From contig NC_081847.1 in assembly GCF_963259705.1 (NCBI RefSeq), positions 93,014,389 through 93,078,388 on the forward strand: a stretch of DNA of 64,000 nucleotides, written 5' to 3'. This DNA comes from Myotis daubentonii. Lineage: Eukaryota > Chordata > Mammalia > Chiroptera > Vespertilionidae. Every line of letters starts with the position of its first letter. Position 1 is the first letter of the stretch. Positions 33,379 to 44,711 of this stretch are shown in pieces. Below the pieces are notes generated by a model. That model was given only the letters and a program-made list of their open reading frames with translations, was not told where the DNA came from and made no database searches. Both the position numbers and the translations under genes were made by a program.

Positions 33379-36300
33379 CGAAGTTCATGTTTCAGTGTCC
33401 GACAGTTCCTTATGTGTACATGTCAGCAGTTCTGGATGGTGGACAAATGGTGGCAATGCAGGTTCGACCCTCTCTGGTTTGGTCCTGGGCAACCTGCAGC
33501 GACGCACAGCTGCTGACTGCTAGCATGATACGGTGTCTTCACCATCTTTATTTCTGGACTGCTTCTCTTCTTGTTGTCTCACGGGGCCACTGCTATTCTG
33601 TGGCTGGAGCAGTCCTGATAATTCCTCTCTGTTGCAGGAATAATCTACATGGTCTTGGAGTTGTTTTCTGAAAATACACAAACGTATTCTTGACCAAAGG
33701 TTAATAATTATTCTTGCTCAAATGAATTTCCTTTGGCTTATTTTGACACCATGTATGTTTTTTCATGGGTGTCTTGCTGTTAGCATTACAAATGAAAGTT
33801 AATTTTCAAGTAAAAATTTTAAAATAATTAAGGAATTTACTTAACAGGTTATTATTCACTTAAAAGGTAATTATTCCACTATGGTTATTATTCCACTATC
33901 CCCCTTTTTTGTTTTTTAATATTAGGAGGTTTTAGGAAATTTTATAATGCAGTCTAGATAACTTTAAAATTTAATTTCTTAGCATAAAAATATGACTGCT
34001 TTAGGTTCATTGTATGTGAAGCAATTTTTCCATGAAATGAAAATTTTTGTTAATACTTCTTGAGCCAATTTTAATTAATCTGAAAACTTGACTATTATTT
34101 TACTGTCAAATTTAATACTTTAATAACAATCTTAGTTTACACTGTAAATATTAATGGAAAGGATTATTTTGCATCCTAGAGAAGGCCCTGAGCATTCCTG
34201 GTGTTAAGCTGGATTTAGATATAGGGTAGCTGTGGTTAGCTAAGTCTCTGTTTTCTGGGTATCAATCTCGGCTAGGCTAAGTCTCTTTCTGTTATCTGGG
34301 TCCCGATCTGAGCTGGGCATGGGAAGCAGGAAGCAGCCATGGGGGCAGGAGACCTCCCTCAGAAGGGGCGAGTGTTCAAGCTCCTGCATAATTGGGGGGG
34401 GTGAGGATCTGCTCCCCACCTCTGTTGGCCCTCAAGTTCTTTCCTTAGGCTCCCTGTGACTGTGCCTGTCTTAGGTCGTTCCTCCCTGAGGAATCTTACC
34501 GGTCATTGACTAACCAGCCATCCTCTGGGGCCAAGCAGGGTGATGTGAGGTTTAGTTCTGTCTCCTTGGTAGCGTATGCCCCTGTGGCCTCCATGCCCAG
34601 TAACTGCCTTTGGATCCCCTTTCCTGCTGGCGGGGCCCCGGTATTGATCATGGGGAACCCAGGTTTCTTCTCCAGAGAGGGCCCAGCTTACACTATTGGG
34701 CGAGAGACAGATCTAAGGTACCAGCCACCATGAGGCTTCAACCTCAGTATGAACAGAGAGCTGAGGTAACAGCTATGGGCAATTGGAAGAGGGACCCCCT
34801 TGGCAAAAAGGGCAAGAGCGGTCAATACAGAATGCTTAAGTGCCTTCCCAGCGGGCCCTCCACACAGTGGAAGGGATTAAAATCTTTTATGTTCTTATTA
34901 AAGTGCTACCAAATATTTAAAGAATTAGTTTGTAAGTTTGTTTGGGATAAATGTACAATATGCTGTTGTAAAATATTAAAAATTATTAGTGAGCTTATGT
35001 AGAAAAATATCATGTAAGGATATTTTTAGCTCTAGGCTATGGCAATTCAATATTAAACTGGCTGTCAATTTCTTTTTGTATAGACAAGCTCTTAGTTATA
35101 TTTTCTGTACCTCTCCCAGGAGCAAGTAGTGACAGTCCCCTACTTTCTTGCCCCACCCATGCTCCTAATGGATACTACATTAGGCAGGGGATCAGCCCAT
35201 GTAAGGGTTCTTACCCATGAAGGGTCAGGAGCATAAGTCTGAAATACTTCCACATTTGCCCTAGGTAATATTACCGTTCAGATGATCACTGCTAGCATGG
35301 CAAGAAAGACATTCTCAGACATCAGGAATCTTCTTTACCATGCCCCAGGTGGTCTTCCGGCTGTTTGTTATCTGGCTCGTCCTTCTCCTGCTGGGTTATA
35401 CTTGGAGAACTTCAATTAAAAAAAAAAACTTTTTCTTTTACACTAAGTAATTTACAGGTTACTTCTTGGATGTGGATTGATAGTGCCGTAAGGCTATGTA
35501 TATCAAGTCAAAGTTATTAAATATTTATGGTGATTGTACTAATTTTTAGATTTGGTATTTTAACAGCAAATTATTAGATTATCTTATAAATATTAGTGGA
35601 AGATACTTCAAAATTTTAAGATTTCTTCTTTTTATTAAATTTAAGATAATATTTTTAAACAATATTCCCTTTTGGCTTATTTGTATATACAGAGGTATTA
35701 TGGGAAGTCTTTAGTAACTTTTTTTTTTTGAAGAATTTACTTTACTAGGATTTAATTGCTTATAAAGATACTGGCTTCTTAGGTAGGTACTTTTATTAAT
35801 AAAGTTAGTAAATTTAGTAAAGTTTTATGTCTGATTTACGAGGTGTAAACGCTGCCTATCTCTAGCCTAATTTAAAATGTAGCAGCAAGGAGCTTTTGTT
35901 ATTTTAAAATACATCTTAAAATTCTATTGCTGTATTTTAAGAAACATTAACTAAAATAACTTGTTTTGCCCTTTCTTAGAGGCAAAAACTTAAAATATAT
36001 TTATTAACTTTTATTTGATAAAGCTTTCCATGTGATTTCAAGTATATTGAATTGGCTTTATTAAAAAATCTTTTAAGAAGAGAGAAAAAAAATTTGAAAA
36101 CATTTCAGGGCCCGTGAAATATCCCAAAGTCATTTCTTGGTTATAGTTTTGAAATTTAACTTGAAAGACTATTAAATATATATGTGTATATATGATTTAA
36201 AGATTATACACTTTTTATAATTATTAAGAGATATCAATTAAATTAAAACTGATCTTAGTATTTAAAAATTTTGGTTGGGATTATAGAATTTATCCTCTTT

Positions 36301-37005
36301 TTTTAATTAGATAAATGTTGAGATTTTATTATAATTATATGATTTCTCCTAATTTATTTAACCAGAACTTTAAACTCTTAGCTGGCAAGTTAAATATTTA
36401 GCATTTCTCAATCAGTAACATTTTTAAGAATAAACTTCAAAAATACAAGATATAATTAATAGATTAAATTCTGTCCTCTAAATTTTTTCGTGAGGGAAAT
36501 TTAGATTAATATTTTAGCATTTTGTTATTTCAGAATATCTAATTTAATTTAGCAAACTTCTAAAGCCTTGGGCTGCCATTGACTGGAGCCAGGTAACCAT
36601 TAAAATGCAAATTAGTTACATTCTTTCTACCAAGGATGGGAAACTGGGAAGCAAGCCTCCCTTTAGAAGTTGCCACTGGTAGGAAATTTTTGGTCTACCT
36701 GCTTGTTCTGTTGGGGGAAGGGAGGCTAGCCCTTCCTCCATTAGAAATTGCCTTGGGAAGTTAGCCTTAATTAAAGGGTGTAGCCATCTTTTACCTGGAC
36801 TACTTAGATTTTTATAATTAATATATTTCAATAATTCTTGAGATTCAAATCCAATGTATTATTTTAAGGCATATTCTTTAGCTAATTCTTGTAATAGAGA
36901 TAATTTTACTGAATTTCCTTTTTGGCCTTGAAGTTAACCTTTTAACACCCTTCATTAGCATTTAAAAACTGTTCTTTATTATGGAAATGCCAATCCTGCT
37001 GCTAA
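33379..37005 (-). other. Interior of the endogenous retrovirus, decayed or non-coding
   Basis: About 3.6 kb, very AT-rich between about 34,860 and 37,000, with a more GC-balanced block at 34,190-34,860. The longest frames (130 codons at 34610-35002 plus, 71 codons at 36616-36831 minus) show no recognised retroviral domain. The GC-balanced block lies where gag 3' sequence might be expected, but I could not confirm a zinc-knuckle pattern in one frame. Confidence 0.5.
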
Positions 37006-37218
37006 CAGTGGTGGGCAAACTTTTTGACTTGAGGGCCACAATGGGTCCTTAAACTGGACCAGAGGGCTGGAACAGAAGCATGGATGGAGTGTTTGTGTGA
37101 ACTAATATAAATTCAAAGTAAACATCATTACATAAAAGGGTACGGTCTTTTTTTTTTTAGTTTTATTCATTTCAAATGGGCCGGATCCGGCCTGCGGGCT
37201 GTAGTTTGCCCATGGCTG
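37006..37218 (-). mobile_element. Non-autonomous hAT element inside the retrovirus
   Basis: Same family as the 2961-3174 copy, opposite orientation. Ends are CAGTGGTGGGCAAACT and GTTTGCCCATGGCTG. The 8-bp flanks GCTGCTAA and CTCTAGAT do not match, unlike other copies here, so one flank may have been deleted or recombined. Confidence 0.9.
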
Positions 37219-37371
37219 CTCTAGATTCTAACTGGCCCATGCTTTACTCCCAATGATCAACAAATTGCCCCTCCATTACCTTAACGAGTGCACTCTTTAT
37301 CTGGAGGCATTCCTCACCATCGTCTCTCCAAGCCCGAGGGAGTTCCTCATCGTCTGCTTCCCAAATCCTCA

Positions 37372-37389
37372 GTCCCTGTTCGGGTGCCA
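37372..37389 (-). promoter_or_regulatory. Primer binding site, tRNA-Lys type
   Basis: Minus strand TGGCACCCGAACAGGGAC starts 3 nt after the end of the 5' LTR. It matches the 18-nt site complementary to the 3' end of tRNA-Lys3 except for one base (A for G at position 5). It primes minus-strand DNA synthesis. Confidence 0.85.
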
Positions 37390-37392
37390 GTT

Positions 37393-37827
37393 TGTCAGGG
37401 CCAACCTGACAGGTTGAGGCGGGCTGAGGTAGGGAGGTGGGAAATGAGAAAAGAAAGAAAGACAGGAAAGCGGGGTCGGGAGGACTCCAGTTCTTGAGGA
37501 ACTGAAACAACTTTATTAGCCACACAATCCTATTTATACACAACACACTGAATAGGAGGTCTGTCAAGACGAATGTATTCTTTGTTCCTCTTAATCTCTA
37601 AGGGAGGGACAGAACAGAAGGATGAGTTCTCAGTACAGCATATCTCAGTAAATAGTTACAGACTTCTTGGTAAGCTATGAAAGGCTGTTCTCATTCTACA
37701 ACAGTTGCTCTTATTCTACTGATAACCGCCATCCAAACAAGTCTGGGAAAACTGTGTGGGTAAGGGTCCCAGCCTTGCTAGCCCCTTCAGGTGCAAGGAC
37801 CCTGCCAGCTTACATCTGGCCCCAACA
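37393..37827 (-). repeat. 5' LTR of the endogenous retrovirus
   Basis: Right-hand copy; being upstream on the minus strand it is the promoter LTR. TATAAATAGG and AATAAA are both conserved. Differs from the left copy at about ten sites and a one-base C-run indel. The 107-codon minus frame at 37244-37567 crosses from LTR into the leader and is not a gene. Confidence 0.93.
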
Positions 37828-37833
37828 ATGTTT

Positions 37834-38369
37834 GCTTATGGGGTATTGTCCAGCTCCTGCCGGGAGTTAACTATATCTATAATAGGGAAAAATATATTAA
37901 TAGATAGTATATAAAATATACATTTCAGCAATTTCTAAAATCTCACAACTTCTAAATTCCAAAACACACCTGGTCCCAATTTTCAAAAAAGTAAAAAAAA
38001 TTAAATATGACTCTCATACAAAGGTAACAGGTCAAAGATTTTATTTAACTCATCGATTGACTAGAAAGCCAGTGAGATGTAAAGCTAGTTCAAAGGAGAA
38101 TTTGGGAAATATTAATTTATTTAGTCAGGCAGTCAGAGAGATGCTGAAATAAATTTATGTGACTAGATATAAAAAATGGTTCATGGCTTACATAATAAAA
38201 AAAACCTGCTACTTTTGCATGCAACAGGATTCTACAAATTACCATGTAATTTCAAAGTAGCTGAACTCTGATGTAAAATATTCAATAAGAAGGTCAAATA
38301 TGGGTGTATTCTCCTAGATATTTATATATTCCTTATATAATGACACCGAGAGAACATGTAGTTATCTTA
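37834..38369. other. Intergenic, AT-rich
   Basis: Nothing recognised. Confidence 0.4.
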
Positions 38370-38880
38370 AGCTTTATTTCCAAGACTTCACTATACTTTC
38401 TCAACTTCCCCCTACCCCTACCATGGCCATAAACAATCTCCAAAATTTATTCTTGATAACAACAACACAAAGACTAGCCTCATTTAATTTGCCCAGATTC
38501 TTTACACTGGGGCAAGATGAACAGTACATTAACATATAAGCCGGCTCAAGCATACAGTATTTTGCAAACTAAGACGGGAAAACGAAGTTCTATAGACATT
38601 TTCTAAAGGAGTCTTGGCTTGGATTTGTAAAGGCCTCTGTTACTTGTTCTTCTATCTGGGGTCTAGAAAAGCAAGGCCAAGACTCTTCCGTCATGAAATG
38701 TCACAGTCATCGGGGTGAAATCCTGTGTCGTAGGCATTCTCCACGTTTTGTAAAGCGCTGGCTGCCCAGCAATGGCTTTCCTCATCACTGTGAGGCCGGA
38801 ACCTTCTGAGCAATAGAACAGGTTCCAGACCAACTTTTTGGGAATAGGTTGGTAGGCATTGGCTCCACATGTCAAGTAGA
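38370..38880 (-). pseudogene. Possible decayed retrocopy or 3' terminal exon (unidentified)
   Basis: On the minus strand a 70-codon frame (38875-38663) of protein-like composition is followed by a long stretch that looks like a 3' UTR. AATAAA signals lie at 38461-38456 and 38378-38373. Another frame in the same stretch also reads as protein-like before and after a stop, as would be expected after frameshifts. No A-tail or target duplication was found, and I do not recognise the protein. Alternatives are an unrecognised old repeat or chance. Confidence 0.25.
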
Positions 38881-39384
38881 ATTTTTATTCTTTAGTGGTG
38901 AGCTTGTTACATCATCTCCAATAAAAATTAACCTCAAATACGACACTCTAGATATGGTCAGGGTTGTACATGAAATTGATAATATTATACCCTAGTATGA
39001 AGGAAGGCAGACTCTCACTGAATAAATGAAATAACCATATTTTCTTTAGATGTGAACAAATAAACATTTGAATTCTGAAGAATTAATAAAAATCATTACC
39101 AAATGTTTTATTTCGATCTGCAGTAGCGTGTCCTACTAATTTGAAAGCCAGAGATAGATTTATTTGTAAAAAGAGCATTCTCAGATACTGATTAAAAAAT
39201 AGAACACTAAACATAATCCTCAATATATTCCAAAATAAGTAACTACAATTAAATTTCTCTCATTGGTTCATTTAGTCTGATGTAATTAAATTTTGTTTTA
39301 CTTTCATGAAATTGTTTGCTTCTGCAGTAAAAGAGTGTTTTGCAAATCCTGCCTCTGACTCCAGGAATAATTAGTTGTCTAAGT
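38881..39384. other. Intergenic, AT-rich
   Basis: Nothing recognised. Confidence 0.4.
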
Positions 39385-39652
39385 CAGTGATTTTCAACCC
39401 GTGTGCCACAGGAATTTTTAAAACATGCAATACCTGACCATTTAAGTCAGGGGCACTGACCTCTTTTCCCTCAGATTGTCAAATTAAAAAAGAAAAGGAT
39501 AACAACCAACACTACAATAGCCATCCAGTGTGTGAATCAAAATTATACTCATCTTTCTGCCAGCTTGGCGAAGCACATTTCTTTTTGGTGTACTGAAGAG
39601 TTTTGGTAATTGGTTTATGTGTGCCACGAAACCATGAAGGTTGACATCGCTG
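39385..39652 (+). mobile_element. Non-autonomous hAT element, 268 bp
   Basis: Starts CAGTGATTTTCAACCCGTG and ends GAAGGTTGACATCGCTG. The same family lies inverted at 46858-47122; the shared interior includes CTCTTTTCCCT, TCAAAATTATAC and a GGTGTACTG/GGTGTGCTG block. Flanks share only GTCT, so the duplication has decayed. The 84-codon minus frame inside is not a gene. Confidence 0.8.
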
Positions 39653-39968
39653 GTCTGTCATGTGATTTTTAAGCTCTGAAGCTCTGAGTGAGTTTTGTCT
39701 TGAAATCTCTGGTATTGACTTTCCCATGAGCTGCTGAGACCCCCTTCGATGAAGACACAAATTCATGTCTGCCGCTCACAGCAGTCTCAGGCAAGCATCA
39801 GGGTAGAGCAGAATCCACTGATGTGGCTAAATGCTGTGATATTCTCTATTATAATAAAATCCATAAATCTTTCATGAGACTTGACCAGTGTTGCTCCTGC
39901 GGGCAGGAATATGTAATGGACATTGAGAATTAACACATTTCTAGGGCCTGTCAGTCAGGTCTGCAAAG

Positions 39969-40124
39969 CAGTGGTAAGTCTTACGGGGCTCTAGTATCAC
40001 CGGGAGGGCTTCATTACAAGTCAGATGATTGGGCTCCACCCTAGAATTCCTCATTCAGTGAGTCTGATAAGGTCCCAGGTAGTGTTGATGTTGCAAAGTG
40101 GGGACCACACTTTGACAAACATTG
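39969..40124 (-). repeat. MER5A-like element (hAT-Charlie)
   Basis: On the minus strand it begins near CAATGTTTGTCAAAGTGTGG, continues TACCTGGGACCTTATCAGAC and CCCTCCCGGTGATACTAGAG and ends TTACCACTG, following the MER5A consensus. An old mammal-wide MITE. Confidence 0.75.
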
Positions 40125-41270
40125 TTGTAAAGGGCATAACCTCCGAGACAATTGTATGAATAAGATTTAGCCTATGCACATCTATCCTTTGACTTGATGA
40201 CTTATCGAGTGTTGAGCTCATTGAGAAATTGAGCTAATTAAGAAAAATGGAGTATACCAAACACTCCCTCTCATTTATCTTTTTATAAGGCAAAAAGACA
40301 TATTTCAGAGTTAGCTGTAGATTTAAAAAAAACATATTTCAAAATATTCTTTAAAATGTAGGCTCTGATCTTCAGAAAGCAAAATCAAGAGTTGTTAGAA
40401 GAGATTTTCACCTGGCTAACATAAGATGCATGGATTCGTGAGATAAAATACCTGCTACGCATTTAATCAAGGTAGCATTACAGTGTTTGAAAAGGAACAT
40501 GGTAGAAGGTGGCATGGCAGCAGGGAATGTGGTGGACATGCAGATGCGCTGCCTAGGGTCCTGCTCTTGGAGGACCTGCCAACAGCACTCAGCTCCCTGG
40601 GGATTTTTCGGGGTAGGAGAGCGCTGCCCTGTCTGAGCACACTCTTTCCCCAGGCGGCCTATGTCCAGTGATCCCTGGGGTAAAGGCCTGGCCATTTTTG
40701 ACCCAACTCTACACGCTCTAAAGAGCCACAGGTGCTCCAGAGCCACTGCGGGGGTCACAGAGCTGTGGGGCCAGCAACCTGCGTGCCTTCTGCCATCGTC
40801 TGCTCTGCTTCCTCCCTGCTCCTCTCCTCTTGCCCCTGCTGATCCCTGAGGTCACACCGTCTCTACCTCACCTCATGCAGAACCCAGCCTCTGACGGTAG
40901 ACTTTCACAAGGGAGTCAACTTTGTCCTTTTCTGAAAACACTAATTAAAAACATGTAGCGCAACACAAAGCACAGACAATTATTCTGCTGAGTCTGAAAT
41001 TCTATTTGGGCAGATTATTCAGGGGTAAAGAGTAACTGCTGACTAGCCATTGTTAAGACTAAATATTTCAAGAATAGTTGTCATTTTAATAGACAGAAAG
41101 TCAAGTTTCTAGTTTATGTTAATACAATATTTGACAATAAAGGGTTCTCATACTCTTTAATAAATTAACTTAGGAATAAGCTCATCAAAACTAAGCAAAC
41201 TGCCAATGTTAACGTACTTCATTACACTTTTTCAGACTCAGGTATAATAAACCAAAGTAAATCAAACATC
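40125..41270. other. Intergenic, no secure gene
   Basis: A 116-codon minus frame (40408-40758) has no recognised domain. Otherwise AT-rich on the right. Confidence 0.35.
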
Positions 41271-41274
41271 TTCT

Positions 41275-41338
41275 CTGGCCAGTGTGGCTCACTTATTTGG
41301 AGCGTGGTCTCATACACCAGGAGACAACCAACCTCTCT

Positions 41339-41375
<37 letters not shown>
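41275..41375 (+). mobile_element. Probable Ves SINE head and CT tail, cut by assembly gap
   Basis: CTCTGGCCAGTGTGGCTCAC resembles a Ves head, with GGAGCGTGGTCTCATACACC following. Then a (CT)n run from about 41345 to the gap. The B box and body are missing or diverged. Confidence 0.45.
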
Positions 41376-41575
41376 NNNNNNNNNNNNNNNNNNNNNNNNN
41401 NNNNNNNNNNNNNNNNNNNNNNNNNNNNNNNNNNNNNNNNNNNNNNNNNNNNNNNNNNNNNNNNNNNNNNNNNNNNNNNNNNNNNNNNNNNNNNNNNNNN
41501 NNNNNNNNNNNNNNNNNNNNNNNNNNNNNNNNNNNNNNNNNNNNNNNNNNNNNNNNNNNNNNNNNNNNNNNNNNN
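41376..41575. other. Assembly gap (200 N)
   Basis: Exactly 200 unknown bases directly after a (CT)n run. The round number suggests a placeholder, so the true length is unknown. Frames crossing it are not real. Confidence 0.98.
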
Positions 41576-44199
41576 GTAATACTTGATACTAATGATAAAC
41601 CAGGCACGTTGCTGGTTGATGTATTTACTGGACTATACTTTTATTTCATAGTGTACTCTTTCCATTTATTCAGAAAAATTTGCTGTAACAGTATGCCTTG
41701 CTATGCTGGTAGCAGCCGCGTACATTTCCTGTTTACTGGTCTCTTAATTGCATCATTTTCTCTTGTGCTTGATTTAATCTTGTGTTGTTTTGTACAATAA
41801 CAGCTGTACAGGCTTGTAGCTAAGGAGCATAGGCTGTGCGTTGAGCCTGGGTGTGTGGCAGGCTGTGCCACTCAGGTGTGTGTAAGTGCACTCTGTGATA
41901 TTCATACAATGACCACATCGCCCAACAACGCATTTCTCAGAACGCATTTGTGCCATTGAGCGGAGCATGGCTGTGTTCTTATTTTCCTGCAAAAACAAAA
42001 TTGCATCCTGTTATGCTGCACACACAGTTGTACTTCTCTGCTGCTCATACTCCTGGTATAATCTCAATGACCTGTAATAACTATAACTTCTACCAAATTA
42101 GCTTCTATTTGCTGGAAAGTAGGTAATTGATAATTGTCTATCACACCAGAAGTTTGCCAAACAAACTAGCCAAACTTGGTTCCTATAACCACGCATCAGT
42201 TTTATACATTCTTAAAGGGACAAGAATGAGTGTATTTAATAACATGATCCCAAATTATAGTATATTAAGGGAATGAAGGCACATGTATTCAGCCTGCGCT
42301 TGGGTTTCAGTATTCTATTTCACTTAGAAACTATCCGGGTATACCTGAGGATTCTTGGATAATTAACTCTACCTAAAATTAGTCCAATATTTTTAGTTAA
42401 CTGGATCTAGGAAATTATGTTTAAGCCGAAACTCTACAGAACGTAATTACTGTTTATATCAAAAAGGTTATCAGAATTCTAATTTATTGTAGTTGAACAT
42501 AATTTTATATATTTTCTATGATCTTAAAAATAACATAGGAGTAATGTTAGCTTATTTGATCAATAAGGCAATATGAGAAATTTTGGCAATTCATGAAAAC
42601 AAAATCAAGTATTTAAAAATAAGATCTATCCTTATATAATACTGAACTCTGGCATAATCACAGGAAAGCTATATTGCTGTGGGTTGTTTTTTTTTTAACC
42701 AAAACTACCAAGACAGTATTATTTACCCAATGGTTCATGTCTATTATGTGAATTTGGATTCTTACAGAAACATGCTTCTAGGGTAGAAGTTTATTTGTTT
42801 TGTCTTAAAAGGATATTACATTTAAAACATCTTATTTTCTGGGAAAATTTTAGGAATGTACACTTATATAAACATTTATTAATCTCTATTAGCCACAGAA
42901 AGAGTCCCTCTGTTTTGAGATCTTGTCATCTGATTTACTGATACCCTGCAGAGGTAATTTCAGATCTACACCGTGAGCGGCCAGGCTCGTCTGGACTACA
43001 GGCGCACAGATACGCACGTCGACTATCTTAGCCACGGGTCGAAGTTAAAAGAGAAACACAACTCACCGGTTTCTACCTCTGAGAGCTGTTTTGCTTTTAA
43101 GTGGGTACAAAATATTTTCTTAATTGATGTGAGCCCATAGAGAGACAGGCGAACGATTCTCTCCCGCCTCTCCCCTGACAGAGGGCCGATGTCCATCACT
43201 TTGGTAGCGATAACCACACTGTTGAAACCTCAAACCAGGTCACCTTTGCTGCCACTCATGGGAAAGAAAGTACTGGCTGTGCACAACCTACAGTCAGAAC
43301 CAAGTGTGACCCAGAACCGGACACAAAGCAAAAGCACAGGCAGAACCCGGAGAGAAATGACGTCAGCAGGAAGCTGCTGCTGCTGTAGGTTCCCTGGGAG
43401 CAGGGGAATCAGTGCTTGGCTTGGCCAGTGCGGACGGACGGTGCTCCTGGACCAACGGCCTTCGCCGGCTTTGGCGGGCCAGCGCCCTGGGGCTTCCCAG
43501 TGGAACTCCCCTAACTGCCAAAGCACGAGTCTCAAAACATTCGGAAACGTGGCTCTCATACAAATTCCTAGAGAATGAATACTGTCATGCCCTTCTTTAA
43601 CCCAGTGCTTTAGGAAGGAGCCGAGAAGGTGGGCTCAGAGAGAAGTGGAGAAATAGAGAGTCACATGAAGTCAGTCATAAAAGAATAGCGGAATAAATTT
43701 TCTTTTAGCTGCACACATGGTTACTGCCTTAGAAGGCTACACACTTCTACCTTTTGGGATTATCTTTCCTACAGATGGAAATCTACAAGTTTACATGTAA
43801 CTTCAGAATCTCTAATTAACTATCAAACAGTAGATACTTTCCTCAGATAATTAAATATTCCCTGAGCAAGCCTGTTAAACAACAGGGTGACATGATATAG
43901 TGTTATCCTCTTACTCTGCTTCTAAATTTTGATAACCATAATGAACAAAACGTTTCTGATAAGAGACAACAGATCTGAATTTACTTAGGCAACTTTGGCA
44001 GTATTATTATTCAAATTAATTGACATAATAGCTATTGGCTTGTGAATCAGTCTGTGACATTTTACGTTATTCTCACCCTGAAATTCCCACCCCGTCAACA
44101 TAAAATGAGCTTGAATTACTGGTTAGCAGTAGTTGATCCACTTGAAGGCTATTGCTCCATAACAAACTACAGCCAGAACCCATGTGACCAAGAACTAGA
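41576..44199. other. Intergenic, no secure gene
   Basis: AT-rich 42,000-42,900. A somewhat GC-richer patch at 43,150-43,560 carries overlapping frames of 109-129 codons on both strands, none recognised. Confidence 0.35.
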
Positions 44200-44340
44200 A
44201 AGACCTGGAATACTTATTAAAAGTACAGATTCCTGGCGAGATCTCAAGGGTCTACTGGATCAAAATCACCATGAGTGTGGCCTGGGGATATGCATTCTAG
44301 AGTATTTTCCTGATTGATTCCATGCACACTGACGTTTCTA
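44200..44340 (+). repeat. MER5-like element fragment
   Basis: ATTAAAAGTACAGATTCCTGG, then a CTACTGGATCAAAATCACC block, GGGGATATGCATTCTAGAGT and CATGCACACTGACGTTT follow a diverged MER5 consensus. Confidence 0.5.
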
Positions 44341-44662
44341 GTCACTCCTCTGAGGGAAGGAACACATACCCGCCTCACACAAGTGGATACTAAGAAAGGC
44401 TCAGGATGAGAGCCTTGTGCCTCTGGGGATTAAGTCACCCTTTGAGCAAAAAGGATTCTTGTTGACAGACTATTCCAGGGTTAAAATCAGCTCTGTGCTT
44501 AAGGGATCTTTAGGGTGTCGATGTTAGTGAATAGTGCCTAGGCACCTTTAAGTGTGATAGTGTTGGTTACAATCTTTAATTTAACCTTCATGTAAAGTTG
44601 ATGGTGACCTTTGCTGCTGCACAAAACCCTGGTCTCATAGGAAAGGGGGTCAGTTTGTCGGG

Positions 44663-44664
<2 letters not shown>

Positions 44665-44710
<46 letters not shown>

Positions 44711-44711
44711 G
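44665..44711 (+). repeat. (CT)n microsatellite
   Basis: About 47 bp of CT with one GT interruption. The minus frame reading alternating R and E is an artefact. Confidence 0.9.

Larger units (their letters stand above)
32919..37827 (-). mobile_element. Endogenous retrovirus with two LTRs and non-coding interior
   Basis: Two direct 435-bp LTRs bound a 4.0-kb interior. A perfect 6-bp target duplication ATGTTT lies at 32913-32918 and 37828-37833. The minus orientation follows from the LTR TATA box and poly-A signal and from the primer site beside the right LTR. Six-bp duplications and a Lys-type primer site suggest a class II (betaretrovirus-like) element. The LTRs differ by about ten substitutions and one indel by my manual comparison (about 2.3%). 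The interior is AT-rich and no frame longer than about 130 codons occurs; no protease, polymerase or envelope motif was recognised. A possible start ATG of a gag-like frame is interrupted about 20 bp downstream by a hAT element. Breaks are described only; no restored frame is given. Confidence 0.92.

Noticed and set aside
34190..34860. Possible retroviral nucleocapsid zinc-knuckle region on the minus strand
   Set aside because: Cys/His-like spacing appeared only when mixing frames; not enough to call a domain.
37244..37567. 107-codon minus frame ending in the retroviral leader, and the related 61-codon frame at 32908-33093
   Set aside because: They read LTR R/U5 and leader sequence, shared because the LTRs are repeated; not a retroviral gene.
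41282..41800. 172-codon frame across the gap
   Set aside because: Most codons are unknown bases and the rest reads a CT repeat.
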